From Chloroflexota bacterium (GTDB lineage: Bacteria; Chloroflexota; UBA6077; FW602-bin22): 64,000 bases of DNA. A program made the translations under genes and the position numbers. The notes under the pieces were generated by a model. That model did no database searches. It had not been told where the DNA came from and worked only from the letters and a program-made list of their open reading frames with translations. The DNA is taken from contig SCUE01000031.1 in the NCBI GenBank assembly GCA_004297775.1, positions 86,669 to 150,668 of the forward strand, given 5' to 3'. Below are positions 1 to 8,457 of the stretch, one piece after another. Position 1 is the first letter of the stretch; each line of letters starts with the position of its first letter.

Positions 1-206
1 GTCTCGGGAGCACTGACGAGTGCCACGCTCTCGCCAGACCTCTGTAATTGGACGCCGCGCTCGGCGTACCGCCGGGTCAGCTCGATCAGCGCCGTTTCGA
101 CAGCGTCGCGACTCGATCCGGTCGCGCGCTCGAGTCGCGCGATTTCGACCGGTCCGTCGGCCACGAAGAGCAGCGCCTCGACGACCACTTCGAGAGACGG
201 CGTCAT
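1..206 (-). CDS. scpB: Segregation and condensation protein B, N-terminal part (cut by window edge)
   Basis: The reverse strand from the ATG at 206 reads MTPSLEVVVEALLFVADGPV, followed by a winged-helix-like stretch ending ALVSAPE at the edge. This is the typical ScpB start (hydrophobic EALLF, then an 'E..L..ATG' helix). ScpB is the kleisin-associated subunit of the SMC-ScpA-ScpB condensin that organises and segregates the chromosome. Only 68 codons are present. The gene begins 17 nt after the stop of the upstream GH51-like gene, so it is probably the last member visible of a minus-strand run that starts with uppP. The ORF stays open to base 1. Confidence 0.8.
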   Translation of the reverse strand, partial: MTPSLEVVVEALLFVADGPVEIARLERATGSSRDAVETALIELTRRYAERGVQLQRSGESVALVSAPE

Positions 207-223
207 CGGGGCGCGATCATAGG

Positions 224-1723
224 TCAAGTAAGGCCGGGAGTCTCTTCCCAGATCAGAACCGTGACCGAATGCGCGGGAAACGGGTATTCGCGCGGTATCT
301 GGCCGATGGGGAAGACGAACGGTTCGATCGCGCGCGGTTCCTTTGCGCTGTTGGCGGCGAATGGCGATTCCGCGCGAAGGAGGTGCGAGGTCGCGCCGAT
401 ACCGGTCGGCAACCCTTTGACATCGATCTCGACGTCGTGACGATCGGAGAACGAGCGATTCACGACCGATAGCGTGTATCGACCGCGCGCGACGTCCCGC
501 GACGCCGACGCGTCGATGAGCGCCATCCCTTTGTATGGCGGGCGTGAAGACCGAACTGGGCTGTTACCGCCCGGCGCGGCGACCGCCGGACCGGCGACGG
601 TGCAGCGAGTCGCCTCGGTACCGTGCAGATCCCGAAACATCTTCATGATGTGGTACACGGGCGTGGCCCAGCAGGCTCGCTCGGTCGCCTGAATGAGGCC
701 GAGCGCGTTGACGAGGTTGCCCCAGGCCGCGTAGCCGACTCGTGGCGCGAGGCGATGCAAGCCGTGGAGCACCGTCGCCGCGATCAACGCATCGGACATG
801 TCGTAGTCATGCTGCAATCCCTGGCGGCTCTGCTTCCAGATTCCCCAGCCATCGACGCCGACGTACGCGCCGCCGTTCAGCATCATCTCGTCCAGGCGAT
901 AGGCCGCGTTCGAGATCGTCCAGAGGATTCGCTCGGCCGATGCCACGTGCGCGTGGAAGAGGTCTTCCGGGTTGTCACCCTCGACCGATGCGACACCGTC
1001 GAACGCCCAGACGCCGAGGTGACGAAACTGCTCGGCGGTCTGGCCGATCACAACCTTATCCCACTCGGACTGATTGGAGGGGTTTCCTCCAATCGCGGTC
1101 AACTCGATGCCAGGGTCGACGCCGCGCATCGCGCGAGCAAATAGATTGTGTCTCCGGGCGGCTTCGGGCGCCCCCATATCCCAGTTGTTGCTGCCAACAG
1201 ACCAGAGCCGGGCGTTCCACGGGTTCGGCTGTCCATTTGCCAGGCGCAGCGCGCCCGCCGAGGTCAGCATGGAGCCGTTGCAGTATTCGACCCATGCCGC
1301 CGCCTCCTCGGGACGCGCCGAGCGGGTGTTTACCGTGATCGCGGGTTCGGCGTCGATCCAACGACACAGATCGAGGAACTCGTCGGTGCCAACGTGATTC
1401 GGCTCCGGCTTCGCCCAGTAATGGTCGAAGCGAAGCGGCCGATCACCGCGGGGACCGACGCCATCACGCCACCGGTACGATTGCGAGAAGGGTCCACCCG
1501 GCCACCGGAGAATGCCCGGTCGCAGGGCACGCGCAAGGGTCAGGACATCTTCGCGCCAGCCAATGTGGACGGGCGGCGCGCTCCGCGATTCATCGCCCGG
1601 ACGCGCGGGACCGGTCCAGAAGCCTCCGTAGACGGAGGCCCCGACGTGCTCGAGTCCCGCCCCGTACAGGCGAGAGGAGATGGCGCCCTGCCCGACCGAG
1701 AAATCGACGTTGATCGACGCCAC
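224..1723 (-). CDS. GH51 alpha-L-arabinofuranosidase-like protein lacking catalytic residues
   Basis: The 499-residue protein has the GH51 layout: a TIM barrel (about 1-370) and a C-terminal beta domain ending in SVTVLIWEE. Recognisable blocks are LRWPGGPFSQSYRWRDGVGP near residue 70, the strand-4 block WSVGSNNWDMG near 175-185, the strand-7 block VGVDGWGIWKQ near 288-298, and SDALIAATVLHGLHRLAPRV after it. GH51 enzymes normally carry the acid/base Glu in a G-N-E motif and the nucleophile Glu in D-E-W. Here these positions are Asn179 (codon 1187-1189) and Gly292 (codon 848-850). There is no signal peptide. Hydrolase activity is therefore doubtful. The 3-nt gap to the upstream VOC gene suggests translational coupling. 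Confidence 0.8.
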   Translation of the reverse strand: MASINVDFSVGQGAISSRLYGAGLEHVGASVYGGFWTGPARPGDESRSAPPVHIGWREDVLTLARALRPGILRWPGGPFSQSYRWRDGVGPRGDRPLRFDHYWAKPEPNHVGTDEFLDLCRWIDAEPAITVNTRSARPEEAAAWVEYCNGSMLTSAGALRLANGQPNPWNARLWSVGSNNWDMGAPEAARRHNLFARAMRGVDPGIELTAIGGNPSNQSEWDKVVIGQTAEQFRHLGVWAFDGVASVEGDNPEDLFHAHVASAERILWTISNAAYRLDEMMLNGGAYVGVDGWGIWKQSRQGLQHDYDMSDALIAATVLHGLHRLAPRVGYAAWGNLVNALGLIQATERACWATPVYHIMKMFRDLHGTEATRCTVAGPAVAAPGGNSPVRSSRPPYKGMALIDASASRDVARGRYTLSVVNRSFSDRHDVEIDVKGLPTGIGATSHLLRAESPFAANSAKEPRAIEPFVFPIGQIPREYPFPAHSVTVLIWEETPGLT

Positions 1724-1726
1724 GGG

Positions 1727-2176
1727 CTACTGGCGGGGCGGCGGTTGCCGCAACTCGATGGTGATGCCGTCCGGATCGAGCATATACACGCCGCGGGCCC
1801 CGCTGTTTGCCTTCGATGTGATCAATTGTGGCGCTGAGTTGAACGTGACGCCGTGCCGCCGGAGGCGCTCGTACTCCGCTTCGATATCGTCGACGTCGAA
1901 ACAGACATGGGCGGCGCCCGGGACGTTCGTCGGAAGCTCTCGCGGCGCGCCGACCGGTTCGAGATACTGGATCAGCTCCAGGCGCATCTCAGTCCCGGGC
2001 AGTCGAAAGAAGGCCAAACGCAATCGCAAGCCGGGATACGGAATCATGACGCGCAGATAACCGGCCTCACTGACCCAATCGTTCTGCAACTCGAGGCCGA
2101 GCAGGTCGCGATAGAAGGCAATCGAACGGTCCATGTTGGCGATCGTGAAACAGACGTGGTGTGTGCCCGCGAACAA
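1727..2176 (-). CDS. VOC (glyoxalase/bleomycin resistance) family protein
   Basis: About 149 residues with two beta-alpha-beta-beta-beta modules, as in methylmalonyl-CoA epimerase and glyoxalase I. The four expected metal-ligand positions are present: His in HHVCFTI, Glu in RLELIQY, His in AHVCFDV and Glu in ITIEL near the C-terminus. I chose the TTG at 2176 because it follows a GGGAGAAGAGGA ribosome site and gives a normal family N-terminus (FAGTHHVCF). A GTG at 2221 would add 15 residues and overlap uppP. The substrate cannot be read from the sequence. The gene lies between uppP and the GH51-like gene in one minus-strand run. Confidence 0.85.
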   Translation of the reverse strand: MFAGTHHVCFTIANMDRSIAFYRDLLGLELQNDWVSEAGYLRVMIPYPGLRLRLAFFRLPGTEMRLELIQYLEPVGAPRELPTNVPGAAHVCFDVDDIEAEYERLRRHGVTFNSAPQLITSKANSGARGVYMLDPDGITIELRQPPPRQ

Positions 2177-2201
2177 TCCTCTTCTCCCAGGGGGTCGAGA
2201 C

Positions 2202-3020
2202 TTACATTGCGCCGGGCGCACCGGCGCGCCCGATCTCGACGATGACGATGAGCGCCGCCAGACTGATCCGGTAGACGACGAACACGTTCATCGTCGCACG
2301 AGCGAGGAACCGCAACAGCCAACTGACGCAGAGCCAGCCCGCGATCGCGGCCGAGAGGGCGCCGGCAGTCATCAGCAGCGCGTCATCGGCCGTGAACGAC
2401 GCCCCCCGCGCGTCGATGAGCTTCTTCAATCCCGCGCCGGCCACGATCGGCGTAGACATAAGAAAGGAGAATCGCGCGGCCGATGCTCGATCGATGCCAC
2501 GAAACAGGCCAGCCGAGATCGTCGCGCCGGACCGACTGACGCCCGGGACGATCGCAATCGCCTGCCCGAGGCCAATGACGATCGCGTCGGCCATCGTCAC
2601 GCGATCGCGTAACTCACCACGTCGGCGTTCGGCGGCGTACATGACACCGGAGAAGAGCACGAGCATCGCCGCAATCACCAGCGGCGACCGTAGCGTCGTT
2701 TCGACACAGGAATTCAGCGCAATGCCCGCCACAACCGCCGGTAGGCATCCGACGATGACATTGACGAACCAGGTCTGTTCACGCGCGCGCCCGGACAAGA
2801 TTCCGCGGGCGAGCGATATCCAGTCGTTTCGAAAGTAGACGATAACTGCCGCGAGCGTGCCCATGTGAAGCGCAACGTCGAACGTCAGGCTGCTGAGGAG
2901 CGGCGAGTCCCAACCGACCAGCCATGGAACGAGCGCCAGGTGCGCGGTGCTGCTGATTGGCAGGAATTCGGTGATGCCCTGGACGATGCCGAGCAAGATG
3001 GCCGGCAGAATCGAAGGCAC
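2202..3020 (-). CDS. uppP: Undecaprenyl-diphosphatase (BacA/UppP)
   Basis: 272 residues, the usual length, with about eight membrane segments. It shows both family signatures: GIVQGITEFLPISSTAHL near the N-terminus (catalytic Glu and the Ser/His loop) and IVPGVSRSGATI in the second half. It removes a phosphate from undecaprenyl diphosphate to regenerate the lipid carrier for peptidoglycan and glycan export; its overproduction is known to give bacitracin tolerance. It starts with GTG at 3020 and is the first gene of the minus-strand run uppP-VOC-GH51-like-scpB. It is divergent from the surface protein at 3109. Confidence 0.95.
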   Translation of the reverse strand: MPSILPAILLGIVQGITEFLPISSTAHLALVPWLVGWDSPLLSSLTFDVALHMGTLAAVIVYFRNDWISLARGILSGRAREQTWFVNVIVGCLPAVVAGIALNSCVETTLRSPLVIAAMLVLFSGVMYAAERRRGELRDRVTMADAIVIGLGQAIAIVPGVSRSGATISAGLFRGIDRASAARFSFLMSTPIVAGAGLKKLIDARGASFTADDALLMTAGALSAAIAGWLCVSWLLRFLARATMNVFVVYRISLAALIVIVEIGRAGAPGAM

Positions 3021-3108
3021 GGGCGATTATAGGCAGCGCCCCGCCGCCATCCGTTCATGTTGAATGGTGTACAGTGCGCGCCATCGCACATCACCTTCGG
3101 AGATTGGA

Positions 3109-4110
3109 ATGCGCTTAGCATTCGTTGCCTCTCTCGTAGGGATCCTCCTGTTTGCACTTGATGCCTTGGGCGCCGACGCGCAGGCGGCGCGCCGACTGTA
3201 TTTCCCGATGATCACGCGCGATTCGACGCCGACGCCGGTACCGACGCCGACGCCCTCGGTCGTGCGGATTCGCTATCAGGCGCACGTCCAGGACGAGGGC
3301 TGGAAGGACTGGCAGGAGAACAACAACATCGCGGGCACGGAAGACGACGGGAAGCGCCTCGAGGCGTTCCGAATCGAGCCGCTGACCGGTCCCTCTGGCA
3401 TCACGGTCCGCTATCGCGCCCACGTCGGTGGAATCGGCTGGCAGGATTGGAAGCGCAACGGCGAGATCGCCGGGACGGTCGGCGAGCAGCGCACGATCGA
3501 GGCGATCCAGATCGTCCTCGACAACTCGTCCGGCAGCAACTACCTGTCGTATGAGGTGCGTAGCGAGGGCTGGGGATGGCTTGGCGCCGTGCGGGACTCG
3601 TGGTTCGCCGGGACGACTGGCCAGGCGCGCAAGGTCACGGCGTTTCGCGCGTACATTCGCACAGACCGGCATGAACCCGCCCGCGTGAAGATCGCGTACA
3701 ACGTCTACGTTCAGGATCGCGGCTACCTCGGCTGGAAGCGAAACGGCGAGGAGAACGGCACCACCGGCGAGACCCTGCGTCTCGAGGCGGTGAAGGTGCT
3801 CCTCTACAACCGGCCGGAGAGTATGGACCTCGAAGTGCGGTCGAACGTCGAGGGTGAGTGGCAGGTCTGGCTCGGCAATGGCGCCGAATCGGGCACGACA
3901 GCCCAATCGAAGCGCATCGTCGCACTCGAGATGCGTCTTGTGAACCCGTACAACGGCACCGTTCTCTCGTATGGTGGGCATTTCCAGGATCGCGGCTGGT
4001 TGGAGTACGCGTCGGACAATCCCTCGCGGAATAACCCGATCCTGGGGAATCCGAGCGACATGCTGCGCCTCGAATCGCTGCGGGCCGGTCTTGGTAACGC
4101 GATCGACTAG
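3109..4110 (+). CDS. Secreted ChW-repeat surface protein
   Basis: 333 residues. The ATG at 3109 has a GGAG site 6 nt upstream and gives a clear signal peptide (MRLAFVASLVGILLFAL, cleavage near ADAQA). A Thr/Pro linker (TPTPVPTPTP) follows. Then come six repeats of about 45 residues, each with a core like Y-x-A-H-V-Q-D-x-G-W-x-x-W, a G-T-T/E motif and a 'RLEA' strand. This matches ChW repeats (clostridial hydrophobic repeats with conserved Trp), which are thought to mediate surface or glycan binding. No catalytic domain, sortase motif or second membrane anchor is seen. An upstream in-frame ATG at 3064 would spoil the signal peptide. Confidence 0.85.
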   Translation: MRLAFVASLVGILLFALDALGADAQAARRLYFPMITRDSTPTPVPTPTPSVVRIRYQAHVQDEGWKDWQENNNIAGTEDDGKRLEAFRIEPLTGPSGITVRYRAHVGGIGWQDWKRNGEIAGTVGEQRTIEAIQIVLDNSSGSNYLSYEVRSEGWGWLGAVRDSWFAGTTGQARKVTAFRAYIRTDRHEPARVKIAYNVYVQDRGYLGWKRNGEENGTTGETLRLEAVKVLLYNRPESMDLEVRSNVEGEWQVWLGNGAESGTTAQSKRIVALEMRLVNPYNGTVLSYGGHFQDRGWLEYASDNPSRNNPILGNPSDMLRLESLRAGLGNAID

Positions 4111-4157
4111 GCGTCATCTCTAGCGACTCGCTAACGGGGAGCGTCAGCGTCGGACCG

Positions 4158-4163
4158 TAGAAT
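4158..4163 (+). promoter_or_regulatory. -10 box of a probable leaderless transcript
   Basis: TAGAAT lies 6 nt before the ATG at 4170 and there is no Shine-Dalgarno sequence. A transcript starting 6-8 nt after the box would begin at the start codon. Confidence 0.45.
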
Positions 4164-4169
4164 CGGACG

Positions 4170-6281
4170 ATGATCGCGGAGCGGCCGTCCGTTCCGGCCG
4201 ATGGCGCATCGAGCCCGTCCGCAATCGTGGTAGGGCCAGCCACCGAGTCGAATGCCCCGCGGTCTCCCTCATTGCGGGGATCCGGACGATTGCCAGTCCT
4301 GGCAATCAGCCGTCAGCAGCTCATCGAGCAACTCATCGGATTGGCCCTACTCGTCGCGACGGCAGTGCCGTTCGCGCTGGCGCGATCGGGCGGATTCACG
4401 GCTGGTCTCGATGGTCTGGCTGCCGCGGCCAGTTGGGACGCCATCGTCCGCGTGCTGGCCGCGCCGACGCACCTGTTCCTTCCCCGGCCGATCGACGGTC
4501 TCCCCGAGAGTCCGCTCTGGACACTGGCGCTCTTCGCGCTGAATGGAGCGGTCGGCTGGACAGGCCTATCGTTGGCGCTGATCGCGCGCATCGCCGGGTT
4601 GATCGCGTTTGCGGTCGGTTTCGCCGATCTCGCGCGAGTCGGAATCAGACTCGGCCTGTCGCGTCTGGCAGTGGCAGTGACTCTCGGCATCGTCCTCGTC
4701 GACCCGTGGACTGCCTTCAGTCGCATCGCCGGATCATCGGCCGGACTCGTCTTCGCGATCACCGCGGCGAGCGTCTTCGCGCTCCTCGAACGGCGCGATC
4801 GGCATCTTCGATGGCTGTTGGCCGCGCTCGCGTTTGCGCGCGTCGATGGCGGCGTCGGAGTCCTGGCCTTTGGCGCCGTCTTCCTCGCTGACCGGCTCTG
4901 GACGCATGGCCAACCGAAGCCGTCGGCATTGGCGCCAATCGCCGAGACCATGAATGTCGTCGGCCCAGCCCTGTTCCTCGTCGTCGCGATGGCGATCTGG
5001 GAGAGCCTCGGCGAACGCTTCCCGATTCCTCGCGATTGGTTGCCCGGCGGCAGTGACATCGACGCGGCGATGACCTGGTTTCGCGCGCTCGGATGGTTAT
5101 TCATTCTCTTCGTCGTCGCTGGACTCGCGTTGGTCGCGATTCAGGCGCCGCGCCGGCTCGGCCCGCGGGCGTTCATCGTGCCGCTCATCGTGCCGCTGGC
5201 CGTGATCTGGCTCGGTCAACGCGTCCACACGATGAGTTGGGCGCCGGATGGCCTTCTGGAGTCGGAGGGCGCGCTGGTCGTGCCGTTTCTGTCACTCGTC
5301 GCGGCCCTCCTCGTGCGAGACGCGACTAACCTTGGCGCCGCGTATGTGCGGCGACGCACGCTCGATCCGCGAGCCGGCCTCGTTGCCACTGCCGGAATCG
5401 CGATGATCTTGGCCGCTCCCTGGTTGGTCGGATCGTATCGTCTCTGGCTCATCCTGCCGGAGACGTATGCCAGCGCGGCTCGGGACATTGCCGAGGGCGC
5501 GCGGGCGTCCGGCACCTGGATGGCGACACGTGTGCCGGCTCGGGCGACTATTGCAATCCTGCCGGGAGGCGAGCCGGCGGCGGCACTACTCCGGACCGAG
5601 CCGCTGCGCATTGCGGTGCGCGCACCAAACGCCATGATCGAGGAAGTTCTCGCTACCGCCGCGGTCGACTATGTGATCGCGCCACCGTCGGCTCCGATCG
5701 CCCAATCGCCACGGCTGCGCGCGATCGCGCGAACCGAGGGATCGCGGCCAGACGGCAGCTATTTCGAAGGCGTGACGGTGTACGCGTTCCAGAGCAACGC
5801 CACGGAGGGTCCCGTCGATTCGCCGGTCATCGTGCGCGTCGGAGAGTACGCGCTCTTCGATCATCTCGATGTCGGCGACCCGGCCAGCGAAGTCGCTCAC
5901 TTCTATGCGTCGACGAGCACGAAACAGCCCGAGGAATTCAGTATCACGACGCCGACCGGCTGGATTCGCGACGACGGCCGCGTCCACGAGTTCGGCCGCG
6001 GCGCCGAGTCGTTCTTCCTGAGACTACCAATCGGTCGCGATGTCATCTTTGTGATCCGATATCTGTCCGATGCCACGATCACGGCTCGGTTGGACATCGA
6101 GCAGGAGTCACTCGAAGTGCCGTTCGAACGCTGCTTCCTGCAAACGTGTGAACTGGCGCTATTCGTGCCCGCGCGAGCGATCGTGTCCGAGTCGACGCGC
6201 GCGCGTCTTGTTATTCCCCCGTTGCGAGGAGGAAAGGGCACAGTCACGATCCTGCGTTACTGGACCTACGGCCGCCCTTAG
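4170..6281 (+). CDS. Large polytopic membrane protein, GT-C-like, paralogue of the next gene
   Basis: 703 residues. A short Ser/Pro-rich cytoplasmic start is followed by about 10-11 hydrophobic segments up to about residue 450, then a soluble C-terminal half. The layout (multi-span N-terminal part, extracellular C-terminal part) resembles GT-C/ArnT-type glycosyltransferases or mannosyltransferase-like proteins, but I see no diagnostic acidic motif. A C-terminal beta-rich domain beginning L-D-V-G-D-P-x-S-E-x-A-H is shared with the convergent protein at 6293-8446 (LDVGNDLSEKAHAY), so the two are paralogues. The function is not recognised. The stops of the two convergent genes are 11 nt apart. 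Confidence 0.75.
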   Translation: MIAERPSVPADGASSPSAIVVGPATESNAPRSPSLRGSGRLPVLAISRQQLIEQLIGLALLVATAVPFALARSGGFTAGLDGLAAAASWDAIVRVLAAPTHLFLPRPIDGLPESPLWTLALFALNGAVGWTGLSLALIARIAGLIAFAVGFADLARVGIRLGLSRLAVAVTLGIVLVDPWTAFSRIAGSSAGLVFAITAASVFALLERRDRHLRWLLAALAFARVDGGVGVLAFGAVFLADRLWTHGQPKPSALAPIAETMNVVGPALFLVVAMAIWESLGERFPIPRDWLPGGSDIDAAMTWFRALGWLFILFVVAGLALVAIQAPRRLGPRAFIVPLIVPLAVIWLGQRVHTMSWAPDGLLESEGALVVPFLSLVAALLVRDATNLGAAYVRRRTLDPRAGLVATAGIAMILAAPWLVGSYRLWLILPETYASAARDIAEGARASGTWMATRVPARATIAILPGGEPAAALLRTEPLRIAVRAPNAMIEEVLATAAVDYVIAPPSAPIAQSPRLRAIARTEGSRPDGSYFEGVTVYAFQSNATEGPVDSPVIVRVGEYALFDHLDVGDPASEVAHFYASTSTKQPEEFSITTPTGWIRDDGRVHEFGRGAESFFLRLPIGRDVIFVIRYLSDATITARLDIEQESLEVPFERCFLQTCELALFVPARAIVSESTRARLVIPPLRGGKGTVTILRYWTYGRP

Positions 6282-6292
6282 GTCGGTCGAGA

Positions 6293-8446
6293 CTACTCGT
6301 CCACGAATGCCCAGTACGCTCGTGATGCCGCGGACGCGCCGCTGCCGACGATCTCCAGGCGGACACGGACTCGATCGCGCCGGATCAGCGCGCCGGGGAT
6401 TCGGACCGTATCTTCATTGACGACGTGGTCCCCGAGCCGGGGCTGCCACTCGCCAAGCGCCTGTCCGTCGAGCGACATCAAGAACGTGGCGCGCGTGCCG
6501 TCGAAGCGGCGGGCAAGGATGAGATCGCGACCCGGGACGGCCGCGATCTCGAACGTCTCGAAGCCCTGGAATCCGCGCGCCTCATCGTCCACCGACACCG
6601 CCCGGCTCAATCGGCGCGCGCCGCGTGAGACGCCGCCGTCGGTGCCGACCGCGTAGGCATGCGCCTTCTCGGACAGGTCGTTCCCCACGTCCAGATAGTC
6701 GAGTCGCCGCAGGCGGTCGGTTGGGAACGCGCCCGGCACATCCTTCGTCGCGAGTCGGGTTGGCTCGACACGAAAGAGGCCGACGCCCGGGCCGCCGAGC
6801 CACGGTGGCGCGGCGAACTCCTTCATCAACGTTGCGGCTGGCCACGAGGTGTAGGACGGAGCCATCGGCAGCGCGGCGTACTCGGCTCGGGCCGCGCTCA
6901 TCGACTCGAGTGGCTGGCGATACGAGAGCGCCCGCGTATGGAGCCCTCGCCCGTCGGCGACCGGATTGCGGCTGACATAGCGGAGCGTGCCCGGCTCGAT
7001 CGCGGCGATCAACGCGTCGGGAGGAAGCGCGTCGCGCGCGTAGAGGGCCAGCGTGAAATACGTGTCGGCCAGACGACGAGTCGATACGAGGTAATCGCTG
7101 GAAAGCCGATCCCAGGTCGATCCGAGGGCAAGGGTCGGCGGAAATGCGATCGCGACCGCGGTGAAGACGGCGATGCCGCGTGCCGCGGCCTTCGTATCGT
7201 AGCTTGCGTTTCGATTGAGACGCTGACACCCGCGCCAGAGGCCCATTGCGCCGTAGGCCACGATGATCGCGAAGAACGGCACGAGCGCGTCGAGAATCCG
7301 CCGCCGCTCGAAGCCCCACGGCGCGCGCGCGTCGCTGAGGAGGAAGGCAGCCGCCAGGGTGACGGTCAGGGGATAGGTCACGATCAGTGAACCGCGCCAC
7401 CCGGTATCACGAATGATCGTGAGGATTCCGATGACGACGAGCGGCACGCCGATGAGAGCGGCGTATCCGGTCAGAAACCAAACATGCGATGCAAAGTATC
7501 CTTGCCATACCGCCGAGATCGAGACCTCCGGCGCAGCCTGCCAGAGAAGCGCGGCCAGGTACGCCGCGCGCGGCATCATTCCATCGTCGCCGGTGCCGTC
7601 GATGTATCCCCACGCCAGGAAGGCGAGTGGCGCCGCGAACACGGCCACCGCGATGCTCAGGGCCATTCGCGGAGTCGGTCGCGAGAAGCTCATCGATCGA
7701 AGCCGCGTCATGGACGGGACCGCCACGGCGACGGCCGCCGCGGCCGCGAGCGCGACCGCTTCGAATCGGGTCAAAATGGATAGGGCCAGGATGGCGGCCG
7801 CGATGACGAGTCGCCGATCGAGAAACGCGATCAGGAATGCCAGAGTAAGGAAGGCGAACAGGCTCGCCTCGATGCCCGAGGCTCCGGCGAACGCGAACGT
7901 CGGATCCAGCGCGACGAGCATGCCGACCGCGAGTGCGACGGCCGGAGAGCCAGTTAGCTTGCGGGTGGCGATCAGTGAGAGGACGGCCGCGCCAGCGGCC
8001 GCCGCGATCCCGACACCCTTTGCCAAGGCGACGACGCTGACACCGACGGCGCCAAGAGTCTTGATGAGCAGCGCGAGTAGACCGATCCAGAGTGCGCTAC
8101 TGATGCTGGCCTCGGCCGGCCCGGGGTTGAACGCCAGGCGCGCCTCGCTTGCCAGAGAGCGCGCATAGACGAGTCGGACCCACGCCTCATCCAGGGGGAA
8201 TCCAGTCAGGCCCGTCGTCGAGCCAGCCACTCCACGCGACATAACGACCAAGGCCGACCCGATCGCAACGAGGGCGACCAGGACGTAGGCGCGGCGATCG
8301 GTGAGCCACGCAGGGACGGACGGTGAGATCTCTTCGTGGAGAGCGAAGTCGCCCGAGAGCCCATTCCGATAGACCTTCCGGCCGCACTGGCGACAGAAAC
8401 TCGGCGCGCCGTCGTAGTGCCACCGGCAGTGCGCGCAATACGGCAT
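6293..8446 (-). CDS. Zinc-ribbon polytopic membrane protein, GT-C-like
   Basis: 717 residues. A C4 zinc ribbon opens the protein (Cys4, Cys7, Cys18, Cys21). About ten membrane spans lie between residues 50 and 440, with FPLDEAWVRLVYARSLA after the first span, a position where GT-C glycosyltransferases carry acidic residues. A soluble C-terminal half includes the LDVGNDLSEKAHAY domain shared with the protein at 4170-6281. A role in extracellular glycan or lipid-linked sugar transfer is a guess from topology. The next minus-strand gene upstream (8458-10185) has the same Cys spacing at its N-terminus and ends 11 nt before this start, so the two are probably co-transcribed. Confidence 0.75.
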   Translation of the reverse strand: MPYCAHCRWHYDGAPSFCRQCGRKVYRNGLSGDFALHEEISPSVPAWLTDRRAYVLVALVAIGSALVVMSRGVAGSTTGLTGFPLDEAWVRLVYARSLASEARLAFNPGPAEASISSALWIGLLALLIKTLGAVGVSVVALAKGVGIAAAAGAAVLSLIATRKLTGSPAVALAVGMLVALDPTFAFAGASGIEASLFAFLTLAFLIAFLDRRLVIAAAILALSILTRFEAVALAAAAAVAVAVPSMTRLRSMSFSRPTPRMALSIAVAVFAAPLAFLAWGYIDGTGDDGMMPRAAYLAALLWQAAPEVSISAVWQGYFASHVWFLTGYAALIGVPLVVIGILTIIRDTGWRGSLIVTYPLTVTLAAAFLLSDARAPWGFERRRILDALVPFFAIIVAYGAMGLWRGCQRLNRNASYDTKAAARGIAVFTAVAIAFPPTLALGSTWDRLSSDYLVSTRRLADTYFTLALYARDALPPDALIAAIEPGTLRYVSRNPVADGRGLHTRALSYRQPLESMSAARAEYAALPMAPSYTSWPAATLMKEFAAPPWLGGPGVGLFRVEPTRLATKDVPGAFPTDRLRRLDYLDVGNDLSEKAHAYAVGTDGGVSRGARRLSRAVSVDDEARGFQGFETFEIAAVPGRDLILARRFDGTRATFLMSLDGQALGEWQPRLGDHVVNEDTVRIPGALIRRDRVRVRLEIVGSGASAASRAYWAFVDE

Positions 8447-8457
8447 TGCAGTCGACC

